Source: Mesorhizobium huakuii
Lineage (GTDB): Bacteria > Pseudomonadota > Alphaproteobacteria > Rhizobiales > Rhizobiaceae
Length of the DNA: 64,000 nt
Assembly: GCF_014189455.1 (NCBI RefSeq)
Contig: NZ_CP050296.1
Location: 930,001 to 994,000 of the forward strand
Reading direction: 5' to 3'
The stretch's first letter is position 1, and each line of letters opens with the position of its first letter. Below are positions 17,646 through 27,536 of this stretch, in pieces. The position numbers and the translations under genes are program-made. The notes beneath the pieces were generated by a model that searched no databases, was not told the DNA's origin, and saw nothing but the letters and a program-made list of their open reading frames with translations.

Positions 17646-18527
17646 TCATTTGTCGCTGTTCTCGAACGCCCCGATGCCTTGCGCGATCAGGTTGGTGGCC
17701 ATCACCAGCGAGATGATGGCGGCCGAATTGAACACCACCACCCACCATTTGCCGCCGGTGAGGAAGCCGTAGCCGTCGGCGATGGCGAGGCCCCAGTCGG
17801 CCGATGGCGGCTGGATGCCGAGGCCGAGGAAGCTCAGCGTCGCGATCGAGAAGAAGGCATAGCCGAGCCGGGTGATCAGTTCGATCAGGATGGTTTCCCG
17901 GAAATTGGGCAGGATTTCGAGGAACATGATCGCCAACCGTCCTTCGCCGGCGAGCCGCGCGGCGCTGACATAGTCGCGCTCGCGCTGTTCGCGCGCGGCG
18001 GTGCGCACGGTGCGCGCCACCAACGGCGCATAGGCAAGACCGATGACCAGGATGACGGTGAGCTTTGACGGGCCGATCGCCACCAGCGCCATCGTCACCA
18101 GCACGATGAAGGGCAGCGACATGACGGCATCGAGCAGCCGCGCGCCGACGGCGTCAACCAGGCCGCCGAAAGTGCCGAGCACCAGGCCGATGACGCTGCC
18201 GGCGGTGACACCCGCCAATGTCGCCAGCGGCGCCACCAAAAGGATGTCGCGCGAGCCGACGACGATGCGCGAAAGCACGTCGCGTCCGAGCTGATCGGTG
18301 CCGAACCAGTGCACCGCGTCGGGCGGCGTCATCATCGACAGGAAATCCTCGGCATAGGGATCGAACGGCACGAATTGCGAGCCGGCAATCGCGCAGGTGA
18401 CCCAGAACAGCAGCACCACTGAGCCGATCACGGTCGACGGCGCCACGTCGGGCAGAAGACCACGCAGCCGGCCGATCCAGGAGAGCCTGATGTCGCTGCG
18501 CACCGGAGACTGGGCGAGATCGGTCAT
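17646..18527 (-). CDS. peptide-type ABC transporter, permease 2 (DppC type)
   Basis: A 293-residue inner-membrane permease of the DppC/OppC family. It has the N-terminal cytoplasmic helix and first membrane segment 'VIGSVVLLFWVTCAIAGSQF', then the family loop 'PPDAVHWFGTDQLGRDVLSR'. The ATPase-docking EAA-like loop is 'EQRERDYVSAARLAGEG'. Its ATG overlaps the end of the DppB-type gene by 4 nt (ATGA). It is the last gene of the minus-strand transport operon whose ATPase is encoded divergently at 23514-25326. Confidence 0.92.
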   Translation of the reverse strand: MTDLAQSPVRSDIRLSWIGRLRGLLPDVAPSTVIGSVVLLFWVTCAIAGSQFVPFDPYAEDFLSMMTPPDAVHWFGTDQLGRDVLSRIVVGSRDILLVAPLATLAGVTAGSVIGLVLGTFGGLVDAVGARLLDAVMSLPFIVLVTMALVAIGPSKLTVILVIGLAYAPLVARTVRTAAREQRERDYVSAARLAGEGRLAIMFLEILPNFRETILIELITRLGYAFFSIATLSFLGLGIQPPSADWGLAIADGYGFLTGGKWWVVVFNSAAIISLVMATNLIAQGIGAFENSDK

Positions 18528-19495
18528 GGCGCGTTGCGCCGGCGCTGGCGCGGATCGAGCAGCGCCTGCAGGAGATCGCCGATCGCGGCTGTCGACACGA
18601 AAATCGCAGCCATCACCAGCACGCCGGCCTCGAGCATCGGGAAGTCGCGTGCCTTGGCGGCGCTCAGCACCAGATTGCCGAGACCCTGTATGCCGAACAG
18701 CGCCTCGATCACCACCAGCCCGCCGAGCAGGAAGCCGCTTTGGGTGGCGATGACCGCCACCGTCGGCACCAGCGCGTTGCGCAGCACATGCTTGAACAGC
18801 ACCTGCGCGGGGCTCAACCCTTTCAGGATCGCGGTGCGCGTATAGTCCGCGCCGCGCGCCTCGATCACCCCTGCCCTGGTCATGCGCGCGACATAGCCGA
18901 TCAGGTTCAGCACCAGCGGCAGCGCCGGCAGGATGAGATGGTAGCTGGACGTCCAGAAGCCGGCCCCGTCCGGCGCGGCACCGGAGATCGGAAACCAGGC
19001 CAGCCACAGGCCGAAGACCATCAGCAACAGCAGGCCGGAGACGAAGTCCGGCACGATCGAGAGCGAGACACCGGTCAGCACGATCAGCCTGTCGGCAAGG
19101 CTGCCCGAGCGCAGTCCCGCGACGACGCCGGCGCCGATGCCGATCGGCACCAGGAACAAGAGCACGACACCGGCCAAAGCGGCTGAATTCTTGATGCTCG
19201 ACAGGACGAACGGCGCCACCGGCGCGCGCATCGACAGCGAGTCGCCGAAATCGCCCGCGATCGCCCGGCTGAACCAATGCCAGTATTGCTGAAGGATCGG
19301 CTGGTCGGTGCCGAGCTTGCGGTTGAGTTCGGCGACCGCCTGCGCATCAGCGAACGGGCCGAGCATGACGCGGCCGACATCGCCGGGCAGCACCTGCCCG
19401 GCGAGGAAGACCAGCGCGCTGACCAGCCATAGCGTCAAAAGCAGCGCGCCCGCGCGAGCCGCCAGTGGCCGCACGATCGCCATCGAGGCGATCAC
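18524..19495 (-). CDS. peptide-type ABC transporter, permease 1 (DppB type)
   Basis: A 323-residue DppB/OppB permease. The N-terminus has 'LLLTLWLVSALVFLAGQVLP', then the DppB-specific periplasmic segment 'VAELNRKLGTDQPILQQYWH'. The cytoplasmic loop is 'EARGADYTRTAILKGLSPAQ', close to the family's docking motif. The start is a GTG overlapping the binding-protein stop codon (GTGA). An internal ATG 12 nt later is possible. Order and overlaps show a single operon with the neighbours on both sides. Confidence 0.92.
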   Translation of the reverse strand: MIASMAIVRPLAARAGALLLTLWLVSALVFLAGQVLPGDVGRVMLGPFADAQAVAELNRKLGTDQPILQQYWHWFSRAIAGDFGDSLSMRAPVAPFVLSSIKNSAALAGVVLLFLVPIGIGAGVVAGLRSGSLADRLIVLTGVSLSIVPDFVSGLLLLMVFGLWLAWFPISGAAPDGAGFWTSSYHLILPALPLVLNLIGYVARMTRAGVIEARGADYTRTAILKGLSPAQVLFKHVLRNALVPTVAVIATQSGFLLGGLVVIEALFGIQGLGNLVLSAAKARDFPMLEAGVLVMAAIFVSTAAIGDLLQALLDPRQRRRNAP

Positions 19496-21126
19496 ACGAA
19501 CGACACCTTGTCGAGCAGCAGATGCGAGATGGCGGTGAAGCGCACGCCCTCGACCTTCGAGGAGACGATGCGGCTATATTGCGAGAAGTAGCTGATGATC
19601 AGCGGCGTCTCGTCGAGCAGCAGTGTCTGGATCTTGCCGGCGGCAAGCCGTTGCGCCTGCAGGTCGCGGGCCTTGCCATACTCAAGCAGCAGCGCGTCAT
19701 AGGCCGGGTTGTTGAAATGCGCCGCGTTCCAGGCGCCCGAGCTCTTCAGCGTCGCGTTCAGGAAGATGTCGGGCGTGCCGCGATGGCCGAAATCGGTGAT
19801 GCCGAGATTGGAATCCAGCCATGGCGAGCTGCCGAACGTCGCCGAGCCGTAATAGGCATCCTGCGGCAGCACGTTGAGCTTGATGTCGATGCCGGCCTTC
19901 TTGGCGAAGTTCTGGATGATCACGGCATAGTCGGGAATGTCGTAGGCGCGTTCGGTGGTCAGCGTCACCTCGAAGCCGTTGGGCACGCCGGCTTCGCCGA
20001 GCAGGCGCTTGGCCTCGGCGATGTCCTGCTTGCGCTGCGGCACCGCCGGATCGGCCGACGGAAAGATCGGCGCGAACGGCGTGTCGTTGCCGACGATGGC
20101 GCGGCCCTTGAGCAGACCCTTGACCACGGCCTCGCGGTCGATGGTCAGCGCCAGAGCGCGGCGCACGCGCTTGTCGGTGAACGGTGCCTGGTCGGTGCGC
20201 AGATGCGCCGGATCATGCGAGCTGGCCTGCACGCTGAGCAGCTTGAAATTGGGATTGCCTTCGATCGCCAGTTCCAACCGAGTGGTGCTGGGGATGACAT
20301 CGAGCTGGCCGGCCTGCAGCGCCAGCACCTGCGCCTGCTCGTCGTCGAAGAACTTGATCTCGACGCGGTCGGGCAGCGCCTTGTCGCCCCAATAATCCGG
20401 GTTGCGCACGAAGCTGGCGCCTTGCTTGGGCCGGAAGGATTCCAGCTTGAACGGGCCGGTGCCGTTGAAAGTCTTCTCGAAATCGCCGGCATAGTCGGCC
20501 GGCACGATGACGGCATTGTAGACGTCGGAGGAAACGTAGAACGGGAAGTTGCTGTTCGACTGGTCGAGATCGAAGGCGACGGTCTCGTCGTCGACGACCT
20601 TGGCGCCGCCCTTGGAGAGGATGCCCTTGTAGGCCGACAGAGCGGACGAGCCGCTGGCCGGATCGACCAGCCGTTCGAAGCTCGCCACAACGTCCTTGGC
20701 GGTGACGGTGCGGCCATCATGGAACTTCACGCCCGGCCGCAGCTTGAACGTCCAGCGCTTGGCCGTCTCGTCGGCTTCCCACGACACGGCAAGCTTCGGC
20801 TGCAACCCGTCCTTGGGATCGTCGAGGATCAGATATTCACCGACCTGGCTGATCACGCCGATGCTGGCGGGGTCGGTTATCGTGACGGGATCGATCGCCT
20901 TGGTCGGCTGGCCGAGGCCGACGCGGACCGTGCCGCCAGTGGTCGCCGCGCGCGCCGCGCCTGTGAAGAGCCCCTGCGAAGCGGCAAAGCCGGTGAGGCC
21001 GAGAAGCGCGGCATATTTCAGAAGGTCGCGGCGCTTGAGGAAGCCTTGCGCATATTCATCCACCGCGACATTCCAGATGTCACCGGACTGGTTGCGCAGC
21101 AAATCGATGTCGGAACGTTTCGTCAT
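19492..21126 (-). CDS. ABC transporter substrate-binding protein, family 5, Tat-exported
   Basis: A 544-residue periplasmic binding protein of the peptide/opine/nickel class (SBP family 5). A twin-arginine signal lies unusually far in, at about residues 32-60 (KRRDLLKYAALLGLTGFAAS, then an AARAA cleavage region). Export folded through Tat is therefore likely. Family features include 'KFHDGRTVTAKDVVASFERL' and 'ALALTIDREAVVKGLLKG'. The ATG has an AGAGG site. Substrate is unknown; the co-encoded monooxygenase suggests an organosulfur or nitrogenous compound. Confidence 0.92.
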   Translation of the reverse strand: MTKRSDIDLLRNQSGDIWNVAVDEYAQGFLKRRDLLKYAALLGLTGFAASQGLFTGAARAATTGGTVRVGLGQPTKAIDPVTITDPASIGVISQVGEYLILDDPKDGLQPKLAVSWEADETAKRWTFKLRPGVKFHDGRTVTAKDVVASFERLVDPASGSSALSAYKGILSKGGAKVVDDETVAFDLDQSNSNFPFYVSSDVYNAVIVPADYAGDFEKTFNGTGPFKLESFRPKQGASFVRNPDYWGDKALPDRVEIKFFDDEQAQVLALQAGQLDVIPSTTRLELAIEGNPNFKLLSVQASSHDPAHLRTDQAPFTDKRVRRALALTIDREAVVKGLLKGRAIVGNDTPFAPIFPSADPAVPQRKQDIAEAKRLLGEAGVPNGFEVTLTTERAYDIPDYAVIIQNFAKKAGIDIKLNVLPQDAYYGSATFGSSPWLDSNLGITDFGHRGTPDIFLNATLKSSGAWNAAHFNNPAYDALLLEYGKARDLQAQRLAAGKIQTLLLDETPLIISYFSQYSRIVSSKVEGVRFTAISHLLLDKVSFV

Positions 21127-21179
21127 TGTTTGCCTCTTGTAAATTCTGGTGAGAATGAAGATTGGGAAGAAAGCCGCCG

Positions 21180-21954
21180 TCAGGCCGGCTGGCCGTCGAG
21201 ATGGATGCGGTCGACCGCCTGCGGATAGAAGGCGATCAGCCCTTTGATTTTGGGCATTTCGTCGATCGGGTCGCGGTAGCTCCAGGCGATGTCGGGACGA
21301 ACCGAACCGTCCTTCAGCAGCCCCGACCAGTAGGAGGCGATGCCCTTGTAGGGACATCGCGTCGTCGAATTGGACGCCGTCAGCCGCTCCAGCCGGATAT
21401 CCTCCGGCGGCAGGTAGAAACGCGTCGGCAGATGGGTCTCGAACAGCAGCACCGGGCGCTTGGCTGTCGGCGATGATCTCGCCGTCGAACCAGACCTGCA
21501 CATGGCTTGAACTCTGCAGCACGTCGATGCGCGCATAGGGATCGCGGGCGTGGACGAAGACCTCTTCTTCCTCCTCGAACCACTGGTCGACCGATTTCCA
21601 TGTGAAGGCGATGCGGCCGGCGAGCGGCGCCAAATTTTCATCAGGCGGCGCTGTGAACGACCACGCCGCATTGGCGGCGCGTTTGTCGCCGCTGTCTATG
21701 TCCCAATACGCGGTCTCGCCGCCGACCGCGTGTGGCTCGCGATGCAGTGAGGGTTTCAGCACCGACGGATCGACCGAGGACGGCGGGAAGAAATAGATCG
21801 GCAGGAAATGGTTGGAGCGCAGCACCAGCACATTGCGGCTGTCGGCGATGGTGCGGCCGCCGAATTTGACACGCACACGCTTGGGGCTGTGCAGCACATT
21901 GACGAGCCGCGGAGCGGTGGCTTCGCGGGGTTGAAGATTTGGTGCTGCGGTCAT
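21180..21954 (-). CDS. DUF427 protein with two domain repeats (frameshifted)
   Basis: A soluble protein of about 257 residues with two DUF427 modules. The first is 'KRVRVKFGGRTIADSRNVLV', the second 'VQVWFDGEIIADS' joined to 'RPVLLFETHLPTRFYLPPED' and 'CPYKGIASYWSG'. The conserved CPYKG and AWSYRDP motifs are intact. A single extra base at about 21463 puts the second module out of frame. Without it the text reads 'ADSKRPVLLFE'. Sequencing error or recent inactivation are both possible. It lies between the monooxygenase and binding-protein genes. Function of DUF427 is not established. Confidence 0.8.
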
Positions 21955-21966
21955 GGCTGGTCCCCC

Positions 21967-23319
21967 TCAGGATACGGCGCGCGCATTGGCGCGCTGCTCG
22001 GCGAAACGGTTGGCGGGGCGGGCAAGGCCAAAGCGGTCGCGCAAGGTGCCCGGCGCATATTCGGTCGGCACCAGGCCGCGCCGCTGCAGTTCCGGCACCA
22101 CCTGCTCGGCGAAATTCACCCAGTCCTCGGGCAGCAGCGGGAACATCAGGTTGAAGCCGTCGGCGGCACCCGCGACGAACCAGTCTTCGAGCTGGTCGGC
22201 GATCTGCTTCGGCGTGCCGGCAACCGTTGGCACCGAGCCGCTGTTGGCGAGCTTGCGGGCAATGTCGCGCAGGCTGAGATTCTGCTTCGACCATTGCTTG
22301 ACCCGGTTGAGCGAGGTGCGCCCGCCATTGAAGGTGCTCTCGTCCGGCAGTGGCGGCAGCGGCCCGTCCGGCGGATAGGCCGAGAGGTCGATGCCGCTCC
22401 AGCTCGACAAAAGGTCGATGCCGACCTGGTCGGGAAGCAGGCTCTGCAGATACTCCTGCTTGTCGCGGCCTTCGGCCTCCGAGGCGGCAACGATCGGCAG
22501 GATGCCGGGCAGGATCTTGAAGCTCTCCGGCCGCCGGCCGTGACGGGCCAGCCGCTCATTGATGTCCTCGCGGTATTTGATGCCGTCTTCCCTGGTGCTG
22601 TAGATGGCGAAATGCGCATCCGCCTGGGCAGTGGCGAAATTCTTGCCGTCCTCGGACGAGCCGGCCTGGACGATCAGCGGATGGCCCTGCGGCGGCCGCG
22701 ACACGTTGAGCGGCCCGCGCACCTTGAAGTGCTTGCCCTTGTGGTCGACCGGATGGACCTTGTCGGGGTCGGCGAAGTAGCCCGTCTCCTTGTTGATGAG
22801 CAGCGACTCGTCTTCCCAGCTGTCCCACAGCGCCTTGACGATATCGAGGAATTCGCCGGCCCGCTCATAGCGGAAGGCGTGTTCGATATTGCCGTCGCGA
22901 CCGAAATTGCGCGCCTCCTCGTCCATCGCCGAAGTGACGACGTTCCATGACGCCCTGCCCTTGCTGATATGGTCGAGCGAAGCGAACATGCGCGCGACAT
23001 TGTAGGGCTCGCTGTAGGAGCTCGACGCTGTGGTGATCAGGCCGATATGCTTGGTCACGCCGGCCAGCGCCGACAGCAGCGTCAGCGGCTCCAGGCGGGC
23101 ATTGGCGTAATGGGCGACGCCGCTCTTCACCGAATCCCAGATCGACACGTGGTCGGCGACGAAGATGGTGTCGATCCTGGCCCGCTCGGCCGCCTGCACC
23201 AGTTCGCGATAATAGTCGAAATCGAGCACCTCGCGTCCCGGCGCGCGCGGATGGCGCCATGACATGCGATGGTCGCCCTGCGGGTTGAAGAAGAACGCGC
23301 TGAGGATCATGTGCGACAT
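21967..23319 (-). CDS. LLM-class flavin-dependent monooxygenase (NtaA/SnaA/DszA type)
   Basis: A 450-residue bacterial-luciferase-like oxygenase that uses reduced FMN from a separate reductase. The N-terminus 'MILSAFFFNPQGDHRMSWRH' and the motif 'ISKGRASWNVVTSAMDEEAR' place it in the nitrilotriacetate/dibenzothiophene-sulfone monooxygenase branch. It is the first gene of the minus-strand operon with DUF427, a binding protein and two permeases. This suggests that the imported compound is oxidised by this enzyme. No reductase gene is present in the window. Confidence 0.92.
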   Translation of the reverse strand: MSHMILSAFFFNPQGDHRMSWRHPRAPGREVLDFDYYRELVQAAERARIDTIFVADHVSIWDSVKSGVAHYANARLEPLTLLSALAGVTKHIGLITTASSSYSEPYNVARMFASLDHISKGRASWNVVTSAMDEEARNFGRDGNIEHAFRYERAGEFLDIVKALWDSWEDESLLINKETGYFADPDKVHPVDHKGKHFKVRGPLNVSRPPQGHPLIVQAGSSEDGKNFATAQADAHFAIYSTREDGIKYREDINERLARHGRRPESFKILPGILPIVAASEAEGRDKQEYLQSLLPDQVGIDLLSSWSGIDLSAYPPDGPLPPLPDESTFNGGRTSLNRVKQWSKQNLSLRDIARKLANSGSVPTVAGTPKQIADQLEDWFVAGAADGFNLMFPLLPEDWVNFAEQVVPELQRRGLVPTEYAPGTLRDRFGLARPANRFAEQRANARAVS

Positions 23320-23513
23320 GCCGGTCCCTTCCCTTCGCTGCGGAAAATCGGCGGCGTAGCGGCCTGTGGCCGTGCCCCGAAAATCTTCCTGCCCTCGAAA
23401 GTTAGATTGCGCTGAAACTTAATTCGAGTAATTTTATAGAGATTGTTCTCTACCAAAGCGGAAGCGATTGCCCTTGATCGCCGCGCGCGCAGAAAGTGGT
23501 TTCCGGTCGTCCC

Positions 23514-25326
23514 ATGTCCTCAGTTCTAAACGTCGAGCACCTCTCCGTTTCTTACAGGGGGAGCCAGGCACATCCACCGTGCGGTCGATGACATATCGCT
23601 CAGGATCGGCCAGGGCGAAGCGCTCGGGCTGGTGGGCGAATCCGGCTCCGGCAAAAGCTCGGTGGCGCTGGCGGTGCTGCGCTATCTGCCCAGGCATGCC
23701 CGTGTCGAAGCCGCGCAGCTGGCGTTCGAAAATCGCGAGATCCGCGACCTCTCGACCAACGAACTCCGACGGCTGCGCGGCGACCGCATCGCCGCTGTCT
23801 ACCAGCATCCGGGCTCGGCGCTGAACCCGAGCATGACCATTGGCGGCCAGATCACCGAGACGATCCTGCGCCACCGCCCGATGCATCATGACGATGCGCT
23901 TGGCCGCGCGGCCCAGTTGCTCGGCCGCGTTCGCGTCGCCAATCCGGAGCGGATGTTACAGCTCTATCCGCACGAACTGTCGGGCGGCATGCAGCAGCGC
24001 GCCAACATCGCCATCGCGATCGCGCTCGACCCGGCGCTGCTGGTGATGGACGAGCCGACGACGGCGCTCGACGCCAGCGTCCAGTCCGAGATCATCGCCA
24101 TCCTCGACGATCTGCGCCGCGAGCACCGCACCAGCATCCTTCTGATCAGCCACGACATCAACCTGATCCGCCGCTCCTGCGACCGGGTCTCGGTGATGCA
24201 GTCTGGCTCGATTGTCGAAACCGGGGCCGCGGACGAGGTGTTCGACAACCCGCGCCACGCCTACACACGGGCGCTGGTCGCCGCCATTCCAACGCTCAAC
24301 CGCACCAAGCGCGACGGCAGGTTGGCCGAGGATGCGAGCCCCGTTGACATGACTTCGGATGCACCGGCCGGAGAACGAGCAGAAAGCACCTCGCCCGCGG
24401 CGCAACGCGAAATCGCCGTCTCTTGCCGTGGGATAAGACAATCCTTTGGCGGCCAGCCGGTGCTGCACGGCATCGACCTCGACATCGCCAGCGGCGAGAC
24501 GTTCGGCCTGATAGGCGAGTCCGGCTCCGGCAAATCGACGCTGGCCCGCATCGTCACCGGCCTGCAGCCGCCGACGGCGGGCACAGTCGAACTGTTCGGC
24601 AAGACGGTGGCGCCGCTGGTCGAACGGCGCCAGCCAAGCGAGCGGCGCGACGTGCAGATGGTCTTCCAGTCGCCCGACCGCACGCTCAACCCGCGCAAGC
24701 GCATCAGCCGCATTCTTGGCCGCCCGCTGCGCCGGCTGGCCGGCTTGCCGCGCCGTGCCGTGCCGCAGCGCGTCGGCGACCTCCTGGCCTCGGTGCGTCT
24801 TGCCCGCACGATGGCGGAGCAGAAGCCCGGAACGCTGTCGGGCGGCCAGCGTCAGCGCACGGCCATTGCGCGGGCCTTCGCCGGCCTGCCGAGACTGGTC
24901 GTGCTGGACGAGCCGACCTCGGCGCTCGACGTCTCGGTGCAGGCGACGGTGCTCAACCTGCTCAACGATCTGCAGAAGAGCAAGGACACCGCCTATCTCT
25001 TCATCAGCCATGATCTCAGGGTGGTGCGCTACATGGCCGACCGGACCGGCGTGCTCTATCGCGGCCGCTTGGTCGAGACCGGTTCCTCCGACCAGATCTT
25101 TGCCGGCCCCAACCACCCCTACACGCAGATGCTGCTGGCGGCGTCCTCCAACGACGGGCAGGCGACGACCATGGCCGAAGCGCAAGCCGCCGTCGAAGCC
25201 GGCCCGGGCGGCTGTGCGTTCGCCGGCCGTTGCCCCTTGGCTGACGCCGGCTGCCATGCCGCGGAACCTGTCGCCCGGGAAGTTGCAGCAGGCCATTTCA
25301 TCGCCTGCTGGAAACGCGCCGGCTGA
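23514..25326 (+). CDS. double ABC ATPase for the peptide-type importer (DppD-DppF fusion; frameshifted near start)
   Basis: About 603 residues carrying two complete ATPase cassettes. Cassette 1 has GESGSGKSS, signature LSGGMQQRA and Walker B LLVMDEPTTALD. Cassette 2 has GESGSGKST, LSGGQRQRT and LVVLDEPTSALD. The C-terminus has the Cys-rich oligopeptide-ATPase tail (CAFAGRCPLADAGC). The natural start is the ATG at 23514 (SSVLNVEHLSVSYRG), but one extra base at about 23571 breaks the frame before 'IHRAVDDISLRIG'. Without a fix the first Walker A would lie at the very N-terminus. It is divergent from the monooxygenase gene and energises its permeases. Confidence 0.88.
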
Positions 25327-25407
25327 GCGAGCCGTCCCGCCGGCACGGCATTCCAGCCTATCCGCCCTGCCCTGTCCGGTCGGGTGCATCCCTGCCGTTG
25401 CGGCAGA

Positions 25408-25417
25408 GATAATTATC
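25408..25417. promoter_or_regulatory. perfect palindrome upstream of AraC gene
   Basis: GATAATTATC is a perfect 10-bp palindrome about 80 bp before the AraC-family start, inside an AT-rich stretch. It may be a promoter or operator element. The assignment is weak. Confidence 0.3.
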
Positions 25418-25498
25418 ATGTTAAGTTCTTGATCGTTGCATAAGCCCGCGCCACAATCCCGCACCAAGTCGGGAAGGCTTGTTTGGAGGAGGAAACAC

Positions 25499-26446
25499 AT
25501 GCACGCCCACCATGTGAGCGTCGCCGATGGCGAGGCTTTCCTGTCGACATCGCGCCTGCTGTTCGGCCCGATCACCCAGCGCTTCCCGCGCGGCACGGTG
25601 CCGTCGATCCCGCAACTGGTGTCGGTCAATCTCGGCGCCTGCCGGCTCTCCGAGATCAAGGCCAATTCGCATCTGGTGGTCAATGACCGGCTGTTCTGGC
25701 GCAGCTTCGATCCCGACGCGATCAAGATCCTGATGCAGATCAGAGGCCGCAGCCGTTTCGAGCAGCAGCAGGTCGCCGTCGACCTCGGCCCGCAATCGGC
25801 AATCATCTATGACCCGGTGCGCAGCTACTCCCTGCAGAACCTCAGTGATGTCGACCAGCTCATCCTGCAGGTGCCGCGCTCGACCTTCGGCGACGACACG
25901 CTCGCCCGCCTCTCTGCCCCGCTGCCACTGCCCGGCAAGGAAGACAGCCTGACCCACATCGTCTCCGGCCTGATGCAGATGGCGATCGGCGAGGCGCACA
26001 GGCTGGACGAGGCCGGCAGCCGGCGCGTCGGCGACAGCCTGATCCAGCTGGTCAACGGCCTGATCCAGGCCAAACCGATGGCGCCGGAATTCCGCCGCTC
26101 GCCGCTCGAAGCGCTGCGCGAGCGCATCGTCGCCTATATCGACGCCAACCTCGCCCGCAGCAGCCTGTCGGCCGAGGACATAGCCCGCCATATGGGCTGC
26201 TCGCGCCGCTATTTGCACCGCGCCTTCGAAGGCGAAGGCGCCACGCTCGAACGCTTCGTCTGGGACCGCCGGCTGGAGCGCAGCAAGGAGGAATTATTGT
26301 CCCCCGCCCGCGCCTCGGCCTCGATCTCCGAAATCGCCTTCGCCTGCGGGTTTAACTCGAGCGCGCATTTTTCGCGGGCCTTCAAGAGCCGCTATGATGT
26401 CGCGCCGCGGGAACTGCGCGAACGGCTGCGGGCGGTGGTGCATTGA
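25499..26446 (+). CDS. AraC-family transcriptional regulator
   Basis: A 315-residue activator. The C-terminal part has the two AraC helix-turn-helix motifs, the first 'LSAEDIARHMGCSRRYLHRA' and the second 'SISEIAFACGFNSSAHFSRA'. The N-terminal 200 residues form the AraC-binding-like sensor (QIRGRSRFEQQQVAVDLG). The ATG at 25499 has a very strong GGAGGAGGAA site. It follows the ABC ATPase on the same strand and is the likely regulator of the divergent transport/monooxygenase cluster. Confidence 0.92.
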   Translation: MHAHHVSVADGEAFLSTSRLLFGPITQRFPRGTVPSIPQLVSVNLGACRLSEIKANSHLVVNDRLFWRSFDPDAIKILMQIRGRSRFEQQQVAVDLGPQSAIIYDPVRSYSLQNLSDVDQLILQVPRSTFGDDTLARLSAPLPLPGKEDSLTHIVSGLMQMAIGEAHRLDEAGSRRVGDSLIQLVNGLIQAKPMAPEFRRSPLEALRERIVAYIDANLARSSLSAEDIARHMGCSRRYLHRAFEGEGATLERFVWDRRLERSKEELLSPARASASISEIAFACGFNSSAHFSRAFKSRYDVAPRELRERLRAVVH

Positions 26447-26509
26447 CGCACGAACTTCGATGAAAGTTCCGCGCAACCACCGACAGCGCCAGCCGTCGCG
26501 GCAGAGCGC

Positions 26510-26614
26510 TAGAGCAATTCCAGGAAAAGTGTGGGCGGTTTTCCGCCAGGAATTGCGTCAAAACAAAGAGAGTTAGAGCGGTTCGCCGTTTCCATGAAAC
26601 GGTGAAACGCTCTA
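26510..26614. repeat. R2 double-hairpin repeat, copy 2 (terminator-like)
   Basis: Second copy of the repeat at 13077-13180, about 85% identical by eye. The 3' hairpin pairs tagagcggttcgccgtttc with tgaaacggtgaaacgctcta. As in copy 1, its terminal CTA is the stop codon (TAG) of the gene on the minus strand, here a methyltransferase. Confidence 0.85.
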
Positions 26615-27445
26615 AAGCCGGCAGACCGCCATGACAAAGAACTCGCGGTAGCAGAAGTCCGGATCGTCGAGCAGGCGATCCGGCCGGTCCTTTAGGTCCT
26701 GCCAATAGGCCTGGTCGGCGTCAGGCAGGGCGTAGCCCGGCGCGACGCTGGCAAGATAGGCCAGCAGGTCGCGAACATAGTCGCGCGTGAAGCGAGGCGC
26801 GGGCGCCCAGCGCTCGACCAACCAGCCCTTGCGACTGACGACCTCCAGGCCCGCCTGCCGCAGACGCGTCGGAAGCGTCGAGCCGCAATCGGTGCCGAGC
26901 ACGCCTCGGTCGCGAAATCCCTGCAGCCTGGCTGCCATGAAGCGCGCGAACAGGGCCCGATCCATGGGCAGGATCTGCAGGATAGTCGAATCGAAATCCT
27001 TGACCGCGAAGATGCCGCCCGGCTTCAACACGCGTTTGGCCTCGCCGACGGCAAGCTCGAACTCGGCGGGCGTCAGATACTGCATGACATTGGCGGACCA
27101 GACACAATCGAACGATGCGTCGGCGAATGGCAGCGACAGGATGCTGCCGACATGCGTGGCAATTTCCGGCGGCCGGGACAGCGTGCCTGCGAGCGCCTCG
27201 ACCCGGGCGATGTTTTCGGGCGCGAGGTCAAGCGCGGCGATGAAGCCGGATGGGCCGACGGCCCTGGCGATGAGCGGCAGGAAGCTGCCGCTGCCGCAAC
27301 CGGCGTCGAGCACGCGCCAGCCCGGGCGGATGCCGGCGTCGAGCAGTGCCGCCTCGTATTCGGGCCGCGACGATTCGAAATGAAGGTCGAGCCAGCCGGC
27401 CTCGCTCGCTTCGTGACCGGTGGACGTTTCGTTTCTGACAGACAA
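26612..27445 (-). CDS. class I SAM-dependent methyltransferase
   Basis: A 277-residue Rossmann-fold methyltransferase. Motif I is 'VLDAGCGSGSFLPLIA', followed by the acidic residue of motif II (IAALDLAPENI), and 'DASFDCVWSANVMQYL' as motif IV. The start is uncertain. A TTG at 27445 behind GGGGGAG gives 'SVRNETSTGHEAS', and no ATG is nearby. Its stop codon is contributed by the R2 repeat. The substrate is unknown; the upstream gene is a DOPA-dioxygenase-like protein, 91 nt away. Confidence 0.87.
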   Translation of the reverse strand: MSVRNETSTGHEASEAGWLDLHFESSRPEYEAALLDAGIRPGWRVLDAGCGSGSFLPLIARAVGPSGFIAALDLAPENIARVEALAGTLSRPPEIATHVGSILSLPFADASFDCVWSANVMQYLTPAEFELAVGEAKRVLKPGGIFAVKDFDSTILQILPMDRALFARFMAARLQGFRDRGVLGTDCGSTLPTRLRQAGLEVVSRKGWLVERWAPAPRFTRDYVRDLLAYLASVAPGYALPDADQAYWQDLKDRPDRLLDDPDFCYREFFVMAVCRL

Positions 27446-27536
27446 ATCACTCCCCCGTGATGGCGCATTGCAGATAAAAGCGGGCCGAACGGCATCACGC
27501 AATGGCAGTGCTGGTCTGCGTGGAACCGACGCCGGT

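Noticed and set aside
23956..25806. 616-codon minus-strand frame opposite the ABC ATPase
   Set aside because: The plus strand has two complete sets of ATPase motifs; the minus frame has none of any family.
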